Assembly (NCBI GenBank): GCA_021234535.1
Contig: CM037840.1
Span: 20,090,302 to 20,154,301 of the forward strand
Reading direction: 5' to 3'
DNA: 64,000 nucleotides
From: Stichopus chloronotus
Taxonomy: Eukaryota > Echinodermata > Holothuroidea > Aspidochirotida > Stichopodidae
Under the pieces are notes generated by a model. That model searched no databases. It saw nothing but the letters and a program-made list of their open reading frames with translations, and was not told the DNA's origin. This document shows positions 25,401 through 40,400 of the stretch, in pieces. Made by a program: the position numbers and the translations under genes. Numbering within the stretch: position 1 is the first letter of the stretch; each line of letters begins with the position of its first letter.

Positions 25401-28400
25401 TTGAAAGAAGTTTCATTTCGAATTCTTTTTTGCCCACATTATTTATTGGATCAATATCCTCTGCTTCTGAATCAGAGCAGGATCTGTGCACCATTGTGTG
25501 AAAAGACCAATGAAGCATCAATGATGTGGTTTAATATTGATGCATAATTCCAGACTAAGTTGCAAGACATTTTTACTTCTGAGATACCTTGACTGTCACA
25601 TGTGTGCAATATAACTTCATTGCAATATTGCATTGATGATGTGTATACGTATGGAACAGCTATAGTACTGAATGGCTTTAATACTTCAATACTGTATTTA
25701 TGACAAGACACAACTCTTGGATCTGATTGTCATGTCAGCATTATTAAAGATTATTTTTCTAAAACTTGGATTTCCTAAAAATGTTAAGATCTAGGCATTT
25801 TTCTTCTTTTGGAGACATCTCCGATGAACCACTTTTGAAGCTTTCACAAGCCTGTGCAAATGCAATGTTAATGGATCTACATTAACAGTATCCGGAGTAT
25901 GGTGCTTGCAGCTGCACATAAGGCCACAAAGCATGTTAGTATTGAAGAAATAGGCCAACAGCTTTCACAACAAATCTTTGCTTTGTCGCAATCCTTTATC
26001 GACCATAACAAGTTGTAGAAAAAGCAGAGTAGCCAAATGTTCCCATGGAAACATTATCCAAGAAAACCTATAAAATGTTTCTCTTATCAGCAAAAATCCC
26101 TCAGTGTAAGATTTACTTCTACACTGAGCCAAGCTTCACACAAGATTCAAACAGAGGCTTTTTAAATTAAGTGTCAAATCATTCTTCAGTTTCTAATCCT
26201 TTGCTGGCAAATTAACCATTTCTCGCAAAGTTAGTGGAGTCATTTGTCCCTAATTTGTGATATCCCATCCAATTAATGTTTCAAAAGCAGCAAGAATTGG
26301 CCTCTAATGCGACTAATTCACAATATTTTTGAAGCAGCTAACATTCGGTAAACAGTGTAGGTTGTAGAAGGAGCTTCCACTTATCATCCTGCAGTTTTGA
26401 AAAGGCTCTAGACAGCAAAATGGCAAAAGAGTACAGTAGAGGAAACGGTAACTGGTGAGTGACTACGTGAAGACATGCAAGCAGAACAAGTCAATTGTGT
26501 AAGTAAGACAAAAACCAGAAAGAAAAAGTGATGCTTGTTAGAAAGGGGAAAGAGGTGGGGTGGGGAGGGGGTGAGTACAGTGTTAAGTTATAAGAGACAA
26601 AAGTAACACACTTAACACTTTTTTTTTTAAACTCATGTGAGTCACAAAAATTCAGGTCTAAATATTTTGGAAGTACCTCACCTTAGGTTTGATCTGTCAA
26701 GAATGCGTTGAGCTAAAAATTTTTGAGGGAGAAAAAAATAGGAAAAATTGAATGTATTATAGCAACAGAGTGTCAAAGATATCAATATCGACAAGTCGAT
26801 AAGCAAATTGGTGTTGGAGAGAACCCCAATTTGCAGTTTTATATTGCGAGGCAATGGATGCAACATATAGTAAGTGTGGGTACTCATTGATTTAATCTGT
26901 GCATTATTCCAGATAGTGTAACATTGGTACTCAGACAACATACAGATAAGGCTACAAAGATGACTGAGTTCTTAAAGATGATGGCTTACATCAAAATATG
27001 CATGAATATCATCAAGACAGCTGGTTAGTTGGAAGAAGAGAATTGACAACAACTGGTCTGCACTACCACACTGCACTACGGTAGGTGCTGGAAAGTGAGG
27101 AGCCCACGTTCCTAATGTTAGTCTATTTATTATATAAGTGCAAATCCCTCATACTACAGTAGTACTACATGTCGCGTGTCGTAACAGTCCTTCCTTGTGC
27201 ACAAACCCAAAGTCACTTTGTGACCATATTATGAGGTGACACATACTGAAACCAGATTGAACATCCATGTGACAGAATGAAACCCACTATCACATAATAA
27301 TGTGGGTACATTCAAGTGCTGTAATTATACGAGTAGGCCACAGAAACCTACCACAGTATATACACTATACTGTACATCTGCTATACTGTGAGATAATGGA
27401 GACGGAACCAACTACTGTAGGTCTGTACTCTGAAACTCATTACAGTATATGCTAAACTGAAAACTATAAAGGGGGATAAGATGTGCAGCGGACAAACAAT
27501 ATAAAGAAAGTGCTCTGGTTTGGGAGGGGGAAAAATAAATTGTCCATCTGGTGCTCTTTGTATTTGGACTTTAATTGTTCCTTATTTTCTTTTGCTTGTT
27601 CATTTCATGGCACTGATTTTACAAAGTTGTAATTCAATATTGTTTCGGGAAGTGAAGGGGGGTGTTCAAGCATTTAATCATAAGGTAGAGAAGATACACC
27701 AAATATTTCAGCAGTCATAGTTGTCAAGGGTGGTCATGAATGACATTTAATGTAGATCAATTTTGTAATTTAAAAAAAATATTTAGGTTTGTATTAATTC
27801 ATTATTTTCATCAAGCATTAACTTCAAAGGGAACACAGAGAAAAAAGTAGATCAACACGAACAAAAATAAAAATGCCGTGAGAGGTTGCTTGGTATTGAT
27901 GTGTTTGTTGTGAGATATTGTTGTTTAGACAGACTTCATCTCGTACAGGATTTCAAAGAATTTCCCGAGGGCAGGAAACATGGTAATAAATCAATTTATA
28001 GCCTTGAAAACCGACTGCAAATTAGCTCACTAAGCATACAATGTGCTTATTTTGCATGATGTTTGAGAGTTACCTCTTAAAAACATCTGAACTTCGGTGT
28101 AATACTGCAGCTAATCACATATTGATTACAGTGGTTTCCTACCAGTAACCACTTTATTTGTTAAATTGAATGGCTTTTTTCTGAATGGCTGGAAGACGTA
28201 TTTCCTGGCTTCATTTGCTTCTACCTTTCCTTTTCAATACCCATGTAGGCTACAGGTACACAGTAAAGCACTTAGTCTCTTGTGAGGTGTGTACAGCTAG
28301 CAATCATGTAGAAAATTAACCATATCTGATTTTAACACAGAGTGCAATTAGGTATGCATCTAGGCAAGGATATCGACATAAAATGTGCCGAGGCTTTATA

Positions 28401-31400
28401 GGAAATGATTCAGGAACCACACATCAGAGAGACATATCGAATAGGAGTATCTTTGGAGAATGACTGAAAGTTACTCTGAGTCAGTGAACAAATTCAGCTC
28501 ATTTCTGAGTTATGGTTTAATTTACATTAATATTATAGAAGTAATTACAAGGCTCTTTAAATGCAAATTTTTAAAAAATGATGGCAAACGAAACCAAAGA
28601 TGTCATCTTACACGGACACTTGAGAGCGATGGTGGGACAGCTGGATGACCAGCTGGGAGGGGAAATTGTAAATGTCACAGAGCAGCGCCTTCATTTCTTG
28701 TGACACTATGTACAAAGACATTATCGTCATTTCTTGAATTCTGCGGGTAAATTGTGGTATAGTGTACTACAGATCTTTCCCAACGAACGTTATTTTTCCT
28801 TGAGGATACAACTGAATAGCCATAGTTTTCAAACTGCACATCCATTTTACAGAGAACTGTCATGCATGTGTACTGTCTAGTAAGACAATTCTAATTGTAC
28901 AGGCCAAGCGAAACACCATAGAAGATACTGTACTACGTACTTACTCTTGTAACAAGCTACACTTCCTCTTGGGTACATGGTATAAAGACAAGGAGTCATA
29001 AATTGTGGCTGAAATTAACCTAACAATTCAGCATTTTCCCCAGGAAATTTTGGCTACCCTTGGTCAATTCGGTTCTACCGGGGCGTAAGTACCTTTATCA
29101 CGATTGAAGTGACACCGATCAGCAGAAACGGATACAATCAGTTTTATCTATGGAACCGGAAGATTCGTCAAAGTCGCAGGCACAATCAATTCAATTTTTA
29201 TAACACCATACTCATATTTTCATTTGTCAAGCTGGTTGAAAACTAAAGCAATGAAACAACACGCGAGTGATACAAACATTCTTACCACTATAGTTTCTCC
29301 CACAGTAAGTCTTACAAACTTATTGTTATTGCATCCACTGTGATTTAATTTTTAATGAAATAACCTGTTTTTTAATTATTTTGAAGATGGCTTGCATACT
29401 TGGTGAAGGACATACAATTATACATTCCCCCTATTTGTAAATTTTAATGGGTATCACATAAAAACAGATTTTGTGTAATTATTTGGAAGAATAAACAATT
29501 TGAATCTTTGGTCAAGGAGAGTTCAACGATTTTTCTTTTCTTTTAATGGCATTTTATTATTTTAATGGAAAAACAACAATTATGACCAGTCCAATGCTGC
29601 CTGGAGGCAAACCTGTCTCTGACCTTACCATCAAATTAACAAGAAGACCTTATTACAAAATGGGTCTTAAGTAACCATTATAATGAGGATTTCACAAACA
29701 GGTTCGTTAATTATTTCATCACGACTTAACCAGAGCAACCTTGTTACAATCCTCTGGTGGGTATGTGTAATAAACAAAGAACTTTGGTGTTAAGAATACC
29801 AAAATCATTACCTCAAGGAGGTCGACACCTAACACTGTTGTTGCATTAATTTGTTAAGACTACAGTATACACTCCTTTTAATTCATTCCATTCTGACTAT
29901 GCTGGACAATCTGGGCATAATCTTAATGCTCCTTCACTCAGGCTTAGGTTTCTCACACAATTTTGTGATGATGATTAATTTTAATACAAAGGTGATTATC
30001 TCCAGAGATTGGTATGAATTTTTTTGGCCTCAAGATAAATTGATTTCGTTTGCTGGGATTTAATACCTCCCGGTTCTCTGAACTAAAATTCATCCCCAAT
30101 GTCTTCCATGTAGATTCTTTTAATCATTCCTGAGTTGTTAACCACTGTCTTCATGAATATTTGTCCTGAAACTTCTTCATTTCAGAGACCAAATGTGAGG
30201 ATGTTTGGTGACTGCTACCCAGACTACCATCAGTGAAATCAATGATGACCAAATATTATTTCATTCTCTTGGTACTTTCCCTGCAGCAGTAGTTTTAGAT
30301 GGATCCTGCTTGACTGGTATCTAACTACAAATAGAGACTTACTTGATCTTCCTCAGTTAGAGCTTTGTCATCCTCCGTCTTCCCCGTCTCTTCTACATCC
30401 TCTATGTCTCTCACTTCCTCTCCGACCTTCTCTGGGGATTCTGCACCAGATCCCTGTACTGCTTCCTCTTGGACATCCTCTTTCTCTGGCTCTTCCTCAA
30501 AAGATTGCGTCTTGCCTCCAAAGGTGTTGTCCTTTTCTTCAAAGAGGTCGCCACCCTTCAATCCGAAAGGATCAGCATCCTTGTCAAAGAGGTTGCTGTT
30601 GTTGTTGTTGTTTTCCTCCTCCTGAACTCCTGAGAAGGAATTTGCCAACACATCCTTTGAACTTTGGCCGTAGGAATTGTCTGCCGGCTCCTCCTGGACG
30701 TGTTCATCATCCCTGGCAGAGGATGGATCAACCACCGCTTTATCAGGGATGGCTGGTTCCACCTGATCTTCTACCTCATCTTCCACCTCCTCTGCAGCAA
30801 TCTGATCGATGGGAAGGTCAATGGCCGTCTCTCGTGTCTCCTGTATCTCAGAGGCTCCTCTGGTTTCCTTTCGCCCTTCTTTGGCCTTAAAAACTCCTGA
30901 CTCACCTGCAATGAGTCAAAACGAGATCAAACACAAAAGAGTTATGAAATCTGATCAGTGATTTGTATTAGTAGAAGAATAAATAATCACTTTGTCGCCA
31001 AGTCTGAAAGGGCGAGTTTATCCATCTGATAATACCACTACAGTAGGACAAAAGACTTCAATAAAACAATGCACCACTTAAAAAGCAAAAACCACCAGTC
31101 ATCATTCACTAACATCCCACCCTAAAATAAATCAAAAAGTTACCATAGAAACAAACGTTCAATCTAACTACTGCGACTGCAAAACCATTGGAGCGAGTAC
31201 AGTATGTGTTGGCCTCACCTACAGTACTGTACCACCCACCCCTGTAGTTCAGGGCATAGATCAGACCCTCCATTTGAAATAAACCCATGGAGCATGATCA
31301 TACCTTTTCAGGAGAAAAATATTTTTGTGATGAGGGAAATTTGCACTGACAGTATAAAAGAATTTTTTGTACAGATACTGTTGGATGACACAAAAACGAA

Positions 31401-34400
31401 GTGAAACAAGTTTTTCTGACTTTTGGTAGATAAAGTATTGATTTGAAGTGAGACTGTACAATGGGTTAAACACAAAACATTATGCCATTGAAAGGCATTC
31501 CGTTACTATGTTGCATTGTACATAAATAGGAAAATAAAAATACTCCACAATGGCAGGATAAATATCCATATTTCTGCATCTTCTTGCCAACTATATAGTA
31601 ACATACTTGCACAGACATTAGCATCCTGGCAACACTCTCAGCAATGGGACTGCACAAACGACCATACACAGAAATCACTTTCCATCATTTTCTGAAATTT
31701 TCTAGACATCAAAATGAATGATGGGGAAAAATTTACCCCGACATCCTGCACTTCAATACTAACAAGCAAGGGAACATGGTTTACCTTCTCCGAAATCGAG
31801 CACATCACTTGCTTCTTTCTCCCTACTCCTCTTGACAATGGCAGGTTTTGAATGGAAGACAGTCTCTGCCTCTTTTTGTTCGGCAGTCTTTTCTTTCTTC
31901 TTCTTCTTCTCTGGTTTTGGTGGAGGTTTCTTTGTCTCTTTTCGTGGTGGTATCACTTTCTGTTTGGTGAGAAGGAAAGTCAGACCAATTGGGCATTACT
32001 GATGAAAAACAGAATTACTGGGAAAAATGTTACAAACTGCTCCAAAAAGTGTCCATGGTGTGGCACAGTGATCCATTGTACAAATACTTATTAAGATGTT
32101 TCAAGTCATCCACATTAATTAATATTCAAGGATTCAATTTTGTTTCTCAGGAAGACTTTGCAAGTTCTCTTTGGGGTTATCATTCATGACAGAGAGGAAA
32201 AACAAGGTCTCTTCATTGGAAGTAGGCTACGGTATCTGAGGTACCAGGGTAGATGACCTATGACACTATCAGGAAGCATTTCTAACACGTGTATGATGTT
32301 GCACAGTAGTCTTACGGTTCTCAAACATTTTAAGACTAATGTCCTCTTCAACCATCTTGCAGTGTACCACTTCCCCCCAGTCACCTGCATGTATCCTAAC
32401 AACCGTAGTTAGACAATCAACGATGGTTTTGTGTTTTCAGTTAACTTGATGTATTTTTAAGAACAACAAAAGCCTGGCTAAGTCATGCATTCTATCAGTG
32501 AAACTGGTATAGAATATCAAATTGCAGTTTTAGTCAGCGTGAAGGGTAAGTTGGTGTAACCCTGCAAGATTACACATATCTGGTCCAATCCAGGGTGGGG
32601 TGGAGGGAAAAAGAAGTGGACCGTTTCCCTCTTCCATACATATGTGCTCTACAGGATCCACCTGAGACTTCCCAACGTTTCCTAGGGGGGCAGCAGGGAC
32701 CACACTGAAAAGTGCTGTCGTTCAGAGTCAGTACAGTATTCATAACATTAAAACACAAATCAAGGTTACAGACGTCCTATCCAATTTTCCATCACTACAG
32801 AGGTATTTCACACATTTTTAATATTTCCTCTCATGAATCTTATACCATTAATTGTTCTACAGTTCTTTGGGAGTAATGAGACAAAAGTTGATGTGAAAGT
32901 AACCCTTTGTGGTCAAAGTTTTGCAGAACTAGTGTAGATATAAGCTTTTGCTATATTTCTAAGAAAAGTAGTGTTTTGTTTCCTTCCTTTTCCAAGACTG
33001 TTTGGATGTTTTATTATGTTATGAATCTGCAGCGCTGTACAGTCTCTGACACGCTATTCGGGTAAAGTGACGAGATCTAGTGCTATCAAAGTGTTAAAAA
33101 TAAACCCTGCATATTGCTACAGCTATGACTATTAAGTGAACGATAACCACGCACCGAAGGTCTCTTCCATGAAAGACTGAAGGTTAAATATCACGAATGT
33201 ATGTGAGTTGATTAAAGCATTGAATATATCTGTCAGCTTTCCTTTGAACCAGACTACTCTCAATTTATCAGGGAGTGATTTAATTATTACCGCTAGCTGA
33301 ATTTGTAAGTAACATACAGGGACAATGACAGAGGGCATACACATAGTTTGCTTTTCTATGACGAGGCATGTCTGACCTGAGAGGGATTTCTTCAGATGCA
33401 TGCCAGATTAAGCTTTACATGAAACATACAGTACTGTAAATTAGTGCTGCTACTGATCACCAAGGTATGGAATGTAAACTTGCATGCACGATTGCTTCTT
33501 CATGAATATCTTAATTTAAGGGTTGATCGGGGAGAACTTTAGCAGCATCTGAATGATTTGCATAATTTTTAATTCTGCAAGGTTTGTTCTAAGTTAGGAT
33601 GTTAATTTTGCGATCATGTGTGGTGATGCTTAGATAACCCATAAGGTCACATGTCACAAAGAACCTTCACTTCGAAAGCATCTTCAGCACCAGAGACTTG
33701 CAGAGACCATTTGATATGCTAAAAATGCTAAGACATATTTATTCCATTTTGAAATATTCTCTTTGTATGACTACAAACAACTTGACATAGCCATTGAAAA
33801 AATACACACATACTGAAATACATTAATGTATGTTCAGTAAACACATCATTAAAACCAGCATGATGACACAGCTGAAATATAATATACAGGTAGAATGCTA
33901 TTAATTTGTGTTCTGCATCCAATAATTGTTGCTCTGGTTAATTAAGTTGTGGGCTGGATAGAAGTAAACAATTAAAACTTTCTATTTACTTCTTGTTGTT
34001 TCTACAGTTTCTCGTCTCTCTCTTTCCCTAATCCTTTTCAAAATGATAGGGAAAGATCGGTGATCTCGAGAAGTAAAAAAAATGCCAGAAAATTAAATTT
34101 TCTCTTTCAGCTGTTGTCTATAATATCAAAGAGGGCACTGAACTAAAATACCAGACATTGTTGATGAATTGCACTTCTTAAGAATGAAAGAATAATTTCT
34201 GATTGCAAGCAATTCAAACCCAATGTCAATATCTTGTTCCTAGCTCAAGATATGTCTGTCTGGAGTAAGACTTCTCTAGTCAAGAAAGATTTCCATTTGA
34301 TTCAAGGTTACCAAAATGACATGTAACAATAGCGAGGTATTACAAGAAAACCTTGTTTTACTTTCAAATTTAAGTCCTCATTTAATCTTGCCATTTTTAA

Positions 34401-37400
34401 CACTAGTGAGTGACAATGTAGACTAGGTATATTGCAAATTTACCTTAAAATATTGTGGAAATAAGCCTTAAACTATTATAATGTTTCTTTTAAACCAGTC
34501 AAGATTATAGAGAAATACGAAGGACATCCAAGCAGTTGTGGCTGGGTGACATCAAAGATATCCAAAAATGCAATGAACTAGTTCAAAGTAGATATTGCTT
34601 AAAAAAACCCTAACTTCCAAATAGAACATGCTATTGAGATATGGTTTTCACCCATAAAGAGAGAAGAATTATTTTTATGAAGTATCAATTTCCCTCCGTG
34701 ACAGTCTCGCCGATGCTTTTAAAGCAAGAATATGAAAGAAGTCCAAATTTACCAACAAATGCAAGTTATTTGCAAAATAAAATACAACGCAGTGTGTAAA
34801 TTCGAGGTTTTGGTCGTGACACCTGGTAGTGTGGGTAAGCAAAGGCCTGCAAAGTTTTAATTTGCAACACTTGAGGCTTTACACAGATCTACCATAGGCT
34901 TTCAGAGTTTTGTGTCCTCTCCTAGACACAGAGTACCTTCAATACTACAGCATCTGGCAACTTAATGGTGGCGCTCTTCTTAATTGCTTTGGAGACACTC
35001 ACAGAAATACCTATTAGGCTTCTGACCTATGTAACTTTAAATAAGCAATGCCTCTCAATGAACGCACTGTCAACAGCAACATTCTCCAAGTCTAATTTTT
35101 TTTGTCTTCATTCACTAATGCATAATTCACATGCAACACAGGTTTCTCATTTAAAAGACAGATAATCCACAAGTAGTATTCTCTATGCAGTTTTCATAGT
35201 TTTATATTTCTCACATTTTATTTAATTCTCCTATTTCCCTTTTACATTGTTATTACAATACTGTAGCAAATCCATCCAGCTCCTTCTTCAAATAGTTTCC
35301 TTTTCTTCATATAGCAGTGCTTTGTGATGAAAGAATGATCTGTTTATTCAGGTCTTGATCTGGTCTGTGACACAGTTACTTTGAATTTAATTTCATTATA
35401 AGACTGTCACTCACAATTGAGAGTATTCAATGGTCATTAGGTTACTCTGTAGAATGATCAGCTACATGTGTCTATTCAACAGGTGACAAGTCATGTAATA
35501 CTCATAATTAGATCATTTCTGGCAAACTCTGAGATATTCAAACCCCTTTACTGTAGCCTGCCCTCTAATTTATTCCACTCATTAACAGTTTCTTATGTCT
35601 AAACTCTCACAGGATAAACTCTTCAATAGCAATAAAAAATCAGGCTTTTATGGAAAGTCGGAGCAACTTAGAAATGGTCACTTCTTCTAACATATCCATG
35701 TTCGGTGAAAGAATACTGGTCTCGTCGGTTGAACCACATGACAGCCAATCAATAATTGTTGTAAACTGAATGTACAGTATATCATTCTGTAGGTACAGGT
35801 GTTGAATGTAAGGAAAATACCATCTAAGATACATTTTATTGTGTAGCAATACATGTGATGGTAGCATTGTTGAAGTCTTATGGAGTACTGCACTCTTCAG
35901 TCACAGCTCTGCTATTTCTGTATTGTAAGCTGTACAGTATTTATCATTTGAAGGAAAGTCACTAAGAGGAGAACCTCGGCAGAATGCAATGCTGAAAACT
36001 GATCATGTCAGCTTACACTGACTGGTTGATTAATATAATTCCTGGAGAGAGAGAGAGAGAGAGAGAGATAACTCACCTGAGATAATTTGGTGGGTTTTCT
36101 GGTGATGGCAGGCTTCACCTTAGGTGGAGAGGGTCTGTTTGGATCAGAGTGAAAAGTGAGAATCCAATGAGGAGATGACTCCATCAGCAAATCCATTAAG
36201 TCACAATGTCCTCACAAAGAATAAAACTTACACAAACGACTGTCATAAAAGTAAAATACTAGTAATGTCCCAACCCACCCCTCCCAACTTCTCTTGCCCT
36301 CCATGGCATCCAGTGCCATCATTCCGTCATACAACCATCGGATATCATCTCAAGCAGGCCCAGTAATCATTGAAAGCTACAGTAGATGCATTAATTGGCC
36401 AGGACTTTCGTAAATATTTTATCATTGTAATAAGTAATGCCATTCCTGAATTTGAAACAAAGCATCTGTCTGGCCTTTTACTGGACTTGCCACAAAGGAA
36501 TAACCAGGTACTGTATATAGGTCATGACACATTTTTCTTAATTATGCACATGTAGGTACAGTATGCCGCCATGGTAACTAAGATTCTACAGACAAATTGT
36601 TATTTTTTCCATGATACTGTACAGTACTCACTTCTTTAGCCTTGGTGATGACGGGTCCAAAGGTCCATTGATGCCATAAGCAACTTTCTTAAACCTCTCC
36701 TGTCCTGAGGCAACGTAGGACCCTTCGTTTTCAATTTCACTTATTTCTATAACTCTGCTACCATCCATGTGCCAGAGCCTAAGGAATGACAGATAAAATT
36801 TACTCTCGATAAACAGCACCAAGAAGCCTCTTACTGTACAGGATAGGAGCTTTCAGATTCTCACAAACAAACAAACAAACAAACAAACAAACAAACAAAC
36901 AAACAATAAGTGGCATACAGACTGCACTACAACAGTACAGTATACATGAAAACTTCAAATCCTCTTTCACTAAGCATACCAGGTAAATACACTATGTTTG
37001 TGCCACATTTATGTTACACTGCAGGAAGGGAGGGGTGGGGGGGGGGGGCATTTGTGTGTATGCAAGCATCTATACAAGCATCTCCTTTTAAAGAACACCT
37101 TCATCACAGTCACTGTACTGCACTACTGTTGTATAACTGTTCTATTGCTTCTTTCAATGAGTTGTGGAAATAACTGAAACAAACAAAGATACAGCAGATC
37201 CGACCTTTTTTTATCTACCCTTTTTTTTTGGGTAGTTCTCCCAAGGCCTTCTCTTCTAAAAGACTTACTCTTCCTATTCAATTCAATGAAAGGTAAATCA
37301 AAAAACGACCAATCTAACCAATGCTGGACGTTGTCAACATTTGTACGGTAAATTTTGTCTTTCTCTGTAAGTTGGCATGATAACTACTTTTGTGAAGAGA

Positions 37401-40400
37401 AGGCACTATCCGATAAGAACAGAGACATTTGTGCCTGATATGATAAAAGACCCTCAAAATTTAATAATTGGACAACTTAACTTACTTTCTTACTGCTCCA
37501 TTGATGAGATTAACCCTGTCTGTAATCACCTGTAGGACAATGTCCCAGTGTGACAGCATTCTTTTGGTAAGGAGTAAGCGGACACTAGGGTAAAGGGTGT
37601 CACCGTTTCTGTAAACACTGATATAATAAAAACAAATGCAAATTATTAAAAATAGCCCTGATCCAGCTGGTTTTATAAATACAATTTTGTTACACGCAAA
37701 GTCTAATATTTTGATAGATCAAAGAATATTTCAATTTAATCATACAAGAATTAATATTTTGCAACTGTACCTTAGGAGATGATAATACAGTTAGCGTAGC
37801 ATCAATCAGAAGTCTTGCAGACACATTCCTCACACAGTAGAGCCTTACAGTATAAATGCATTGCAACAGCGAATCACCAATCAGATTTATCATCATGTTT
37901 ACCTTTCGGGCAAACTTACACACAGACAACACCACAGCAAGTCATGCATGTTCTCTCTTTGAGTAAACGTTTTATTGTTCGGTGAGGAACAGCATGCCTA
38001 CGGTACTTACTGGATTGTTTTGGGGCCATCGGCTGGCTTTCTGATCTTAGCAGAGGCTTTGATTCGACTGTGTGCCACAGGTTTGATTGACTGCAGAGAA
38101 AAACAAATTGTGACAATATTCTGTAATTAATCAACAGAATCATTTCAACACAACAATTGATCATGAAATGTGACCAGAATGATCAATATATGTCAAACTT
38201 TTGAAATTTGTGACTTTCAGATTCAAAATATCAAGTACTGCACTTACAGTAGTGCTGTATGTGCACATGTTTAGGGATGCACCAGATTTTAATTTTAAGA
38301 TCTGGTAGGACCGGATTTGGCCAGGCTGGATACAGCACAACTAATTATTTCACCATCAACTTTAGCAAGTTTAACTACTGTAGTCCTGTTACTGTAGGTG
38401 CTGACAACCATACTATCACCAGTGGGTAACATGTTGAGGGAAAGTTGCTGCAAATTTGCAGCCATTCTCTAGATGACAAATTACAAAACAGGTCAGTTTG
38501 GAACTGTCATTGCTAATTGATATGATTTCCCATGTACGATAGATGCCCTTTACTGATATCTTTCAAAAGCTAGAAATTAGAAGTGTTGAACTGCACTAAA
38601 TGAAACATGGTTGAGTCCCTTTATCCAAATCATGGACGTTAGCTCTGAATACTCTATAAATTACAGGATTAATCTGTGATACTGTACAGTACAGAACTTT
38701 AAAAATGATGTTGCATTAAAGCCTAAAAGGGACATGCACAGTTGTACACACATACTGTATGAAAAAAAACTCATACTGTAGTTATAAGATATATTATAAA
38801 GTCAATTTCATAACAAGTCACATAAATGGTCAGAATATTTAATTGTGTTCTACAGTGTTGTTGTTCCATAGATTCACATTATTTCTTTCAATTCTTTAAG
38901 AGATCTATGCTCTGAAATTTCATCTCAACATCTGAAAATTGTAACAAAATGGAGGAAAAAATCCAGCCAAACTTTGACAGAAATCCGGCCTGAACCAGAC
39001 ATCCGGTGCACCACTTCACATGCATATTGATTACACATACTATGCTGTATTTGTGTGTAATTGTTGTACAACAATTGAAATTGTTGTGCAACAATTGAAA
39101 TTGTTGTACAACTAATTGTTGTACAGTACAATTGTTGAACAACAATTGAGTGCAATCGAGACTTTAATTCTTCCTGATAACACTGGAAGGCTGCAACTCC
39201 ATGAGCCTATGAAATCTGTTTCCTGGCATTCAGCATCCTTAAAATCCAACAGCACTGAGAATCATTTAGTCACACACTATTCAACCAATACAGTACTAAC
39301 TGAAACTTTCACCTCTCAGCACGAAATAACCGACAGCACTTTTAGCCATGGCCATCAGATCTTACTGATGGATGTTGTGCCCCTCAGTATATGTATTGTA
39401 TGAGAATAATATAAGGCTATGGCTGTTTTGACCATTTTGGCTGTGCCCTTCGTCAAGCTTATTTCCAGTCTTGCTGTATACTGGAAGTTCTCAATGCTCT
39501 ATGGTTTCCATTTTTTTCTTTTTCTGGAATAAATCTTAATTTATGTTACAGTTTACATCACTCACCATGGCAATAATATCTATCTTGTCATGCCTTCCAT
39601 GTCAATTGATTACTGTACCTTGATTCTGTTCAATATTGATGACATTTATTAACACGGAAGATAAATTGGTACCTGTTATTGATTTTTTGACAGCGTGCTA
39701 CTAAAGGGTTCCTAAAATCTCTTGAAGAAAATCAATATGTCATTCATGCGATAAACATTTATTGCACAATACTTGTTGTATTTCATCCCTTTGTGTCCAC
39801 CGATTGTGTCTACTGCATGCAGAGCACAACAAAATAAAGTGAAAATTTGTTATGAAACTGACAATTGAATTGCTTGTTGTATCATACTGCCGAAAAAAAT
39901 GGGTGGACATTGATTGTTTTGGATCACCTACTGTGTATGACTTGGTTGTGTGACTAAGAAAATCATGACAATTGGAAGAGATGCTAACACTGAATTCTTG
40001 CCATGATGTACTGTAAATTTTATTCCCTCACTTCTGGCAAGAAGGAAAGAAAAGCTTTTTCTTTTATTTGAAACTTTATTAACAGTAAAGGAAGAATGTC
40101 ATTTTTGTTGGCTAGTGATGGCAGAGCTGTACAGTTTGTCAAAAACCTCACGGAATGCTGAGGAGAGTGGCCACTAGGATCATCCCACAAGTTACATTGA
40201 AGAACAACATGTACACCAAAACATATTTACATTTAGCTTTTAATTAAGCAGTTCTAAGAACAATTAACTTTTTTCACAGTAAATGTAACAGCAATATGGA
40301 GAGAATGGAATACAAACTTATATAAAAACCTGTGCACAAAATTACCACTTTGTCCACAAATTTGTTGTGTTAAAGTACAGCAGCCCTTGTATAACTGTCA

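Larger units (their letters stand above)
36779..37485 (-). other. intron 4 of the DCDC2-like gene
   Basis: 707 bp. It holds an AAAC tetranucleotide run (36864-36906) and a G12 tract (37037-37048). Confidence 0.8.

Noticed and set aside
30365..30900. Plus-strand open frames opposite exon 8
   Set aside because: They are antisense shadows of the acidic Glu/Asp-rich coding exon.
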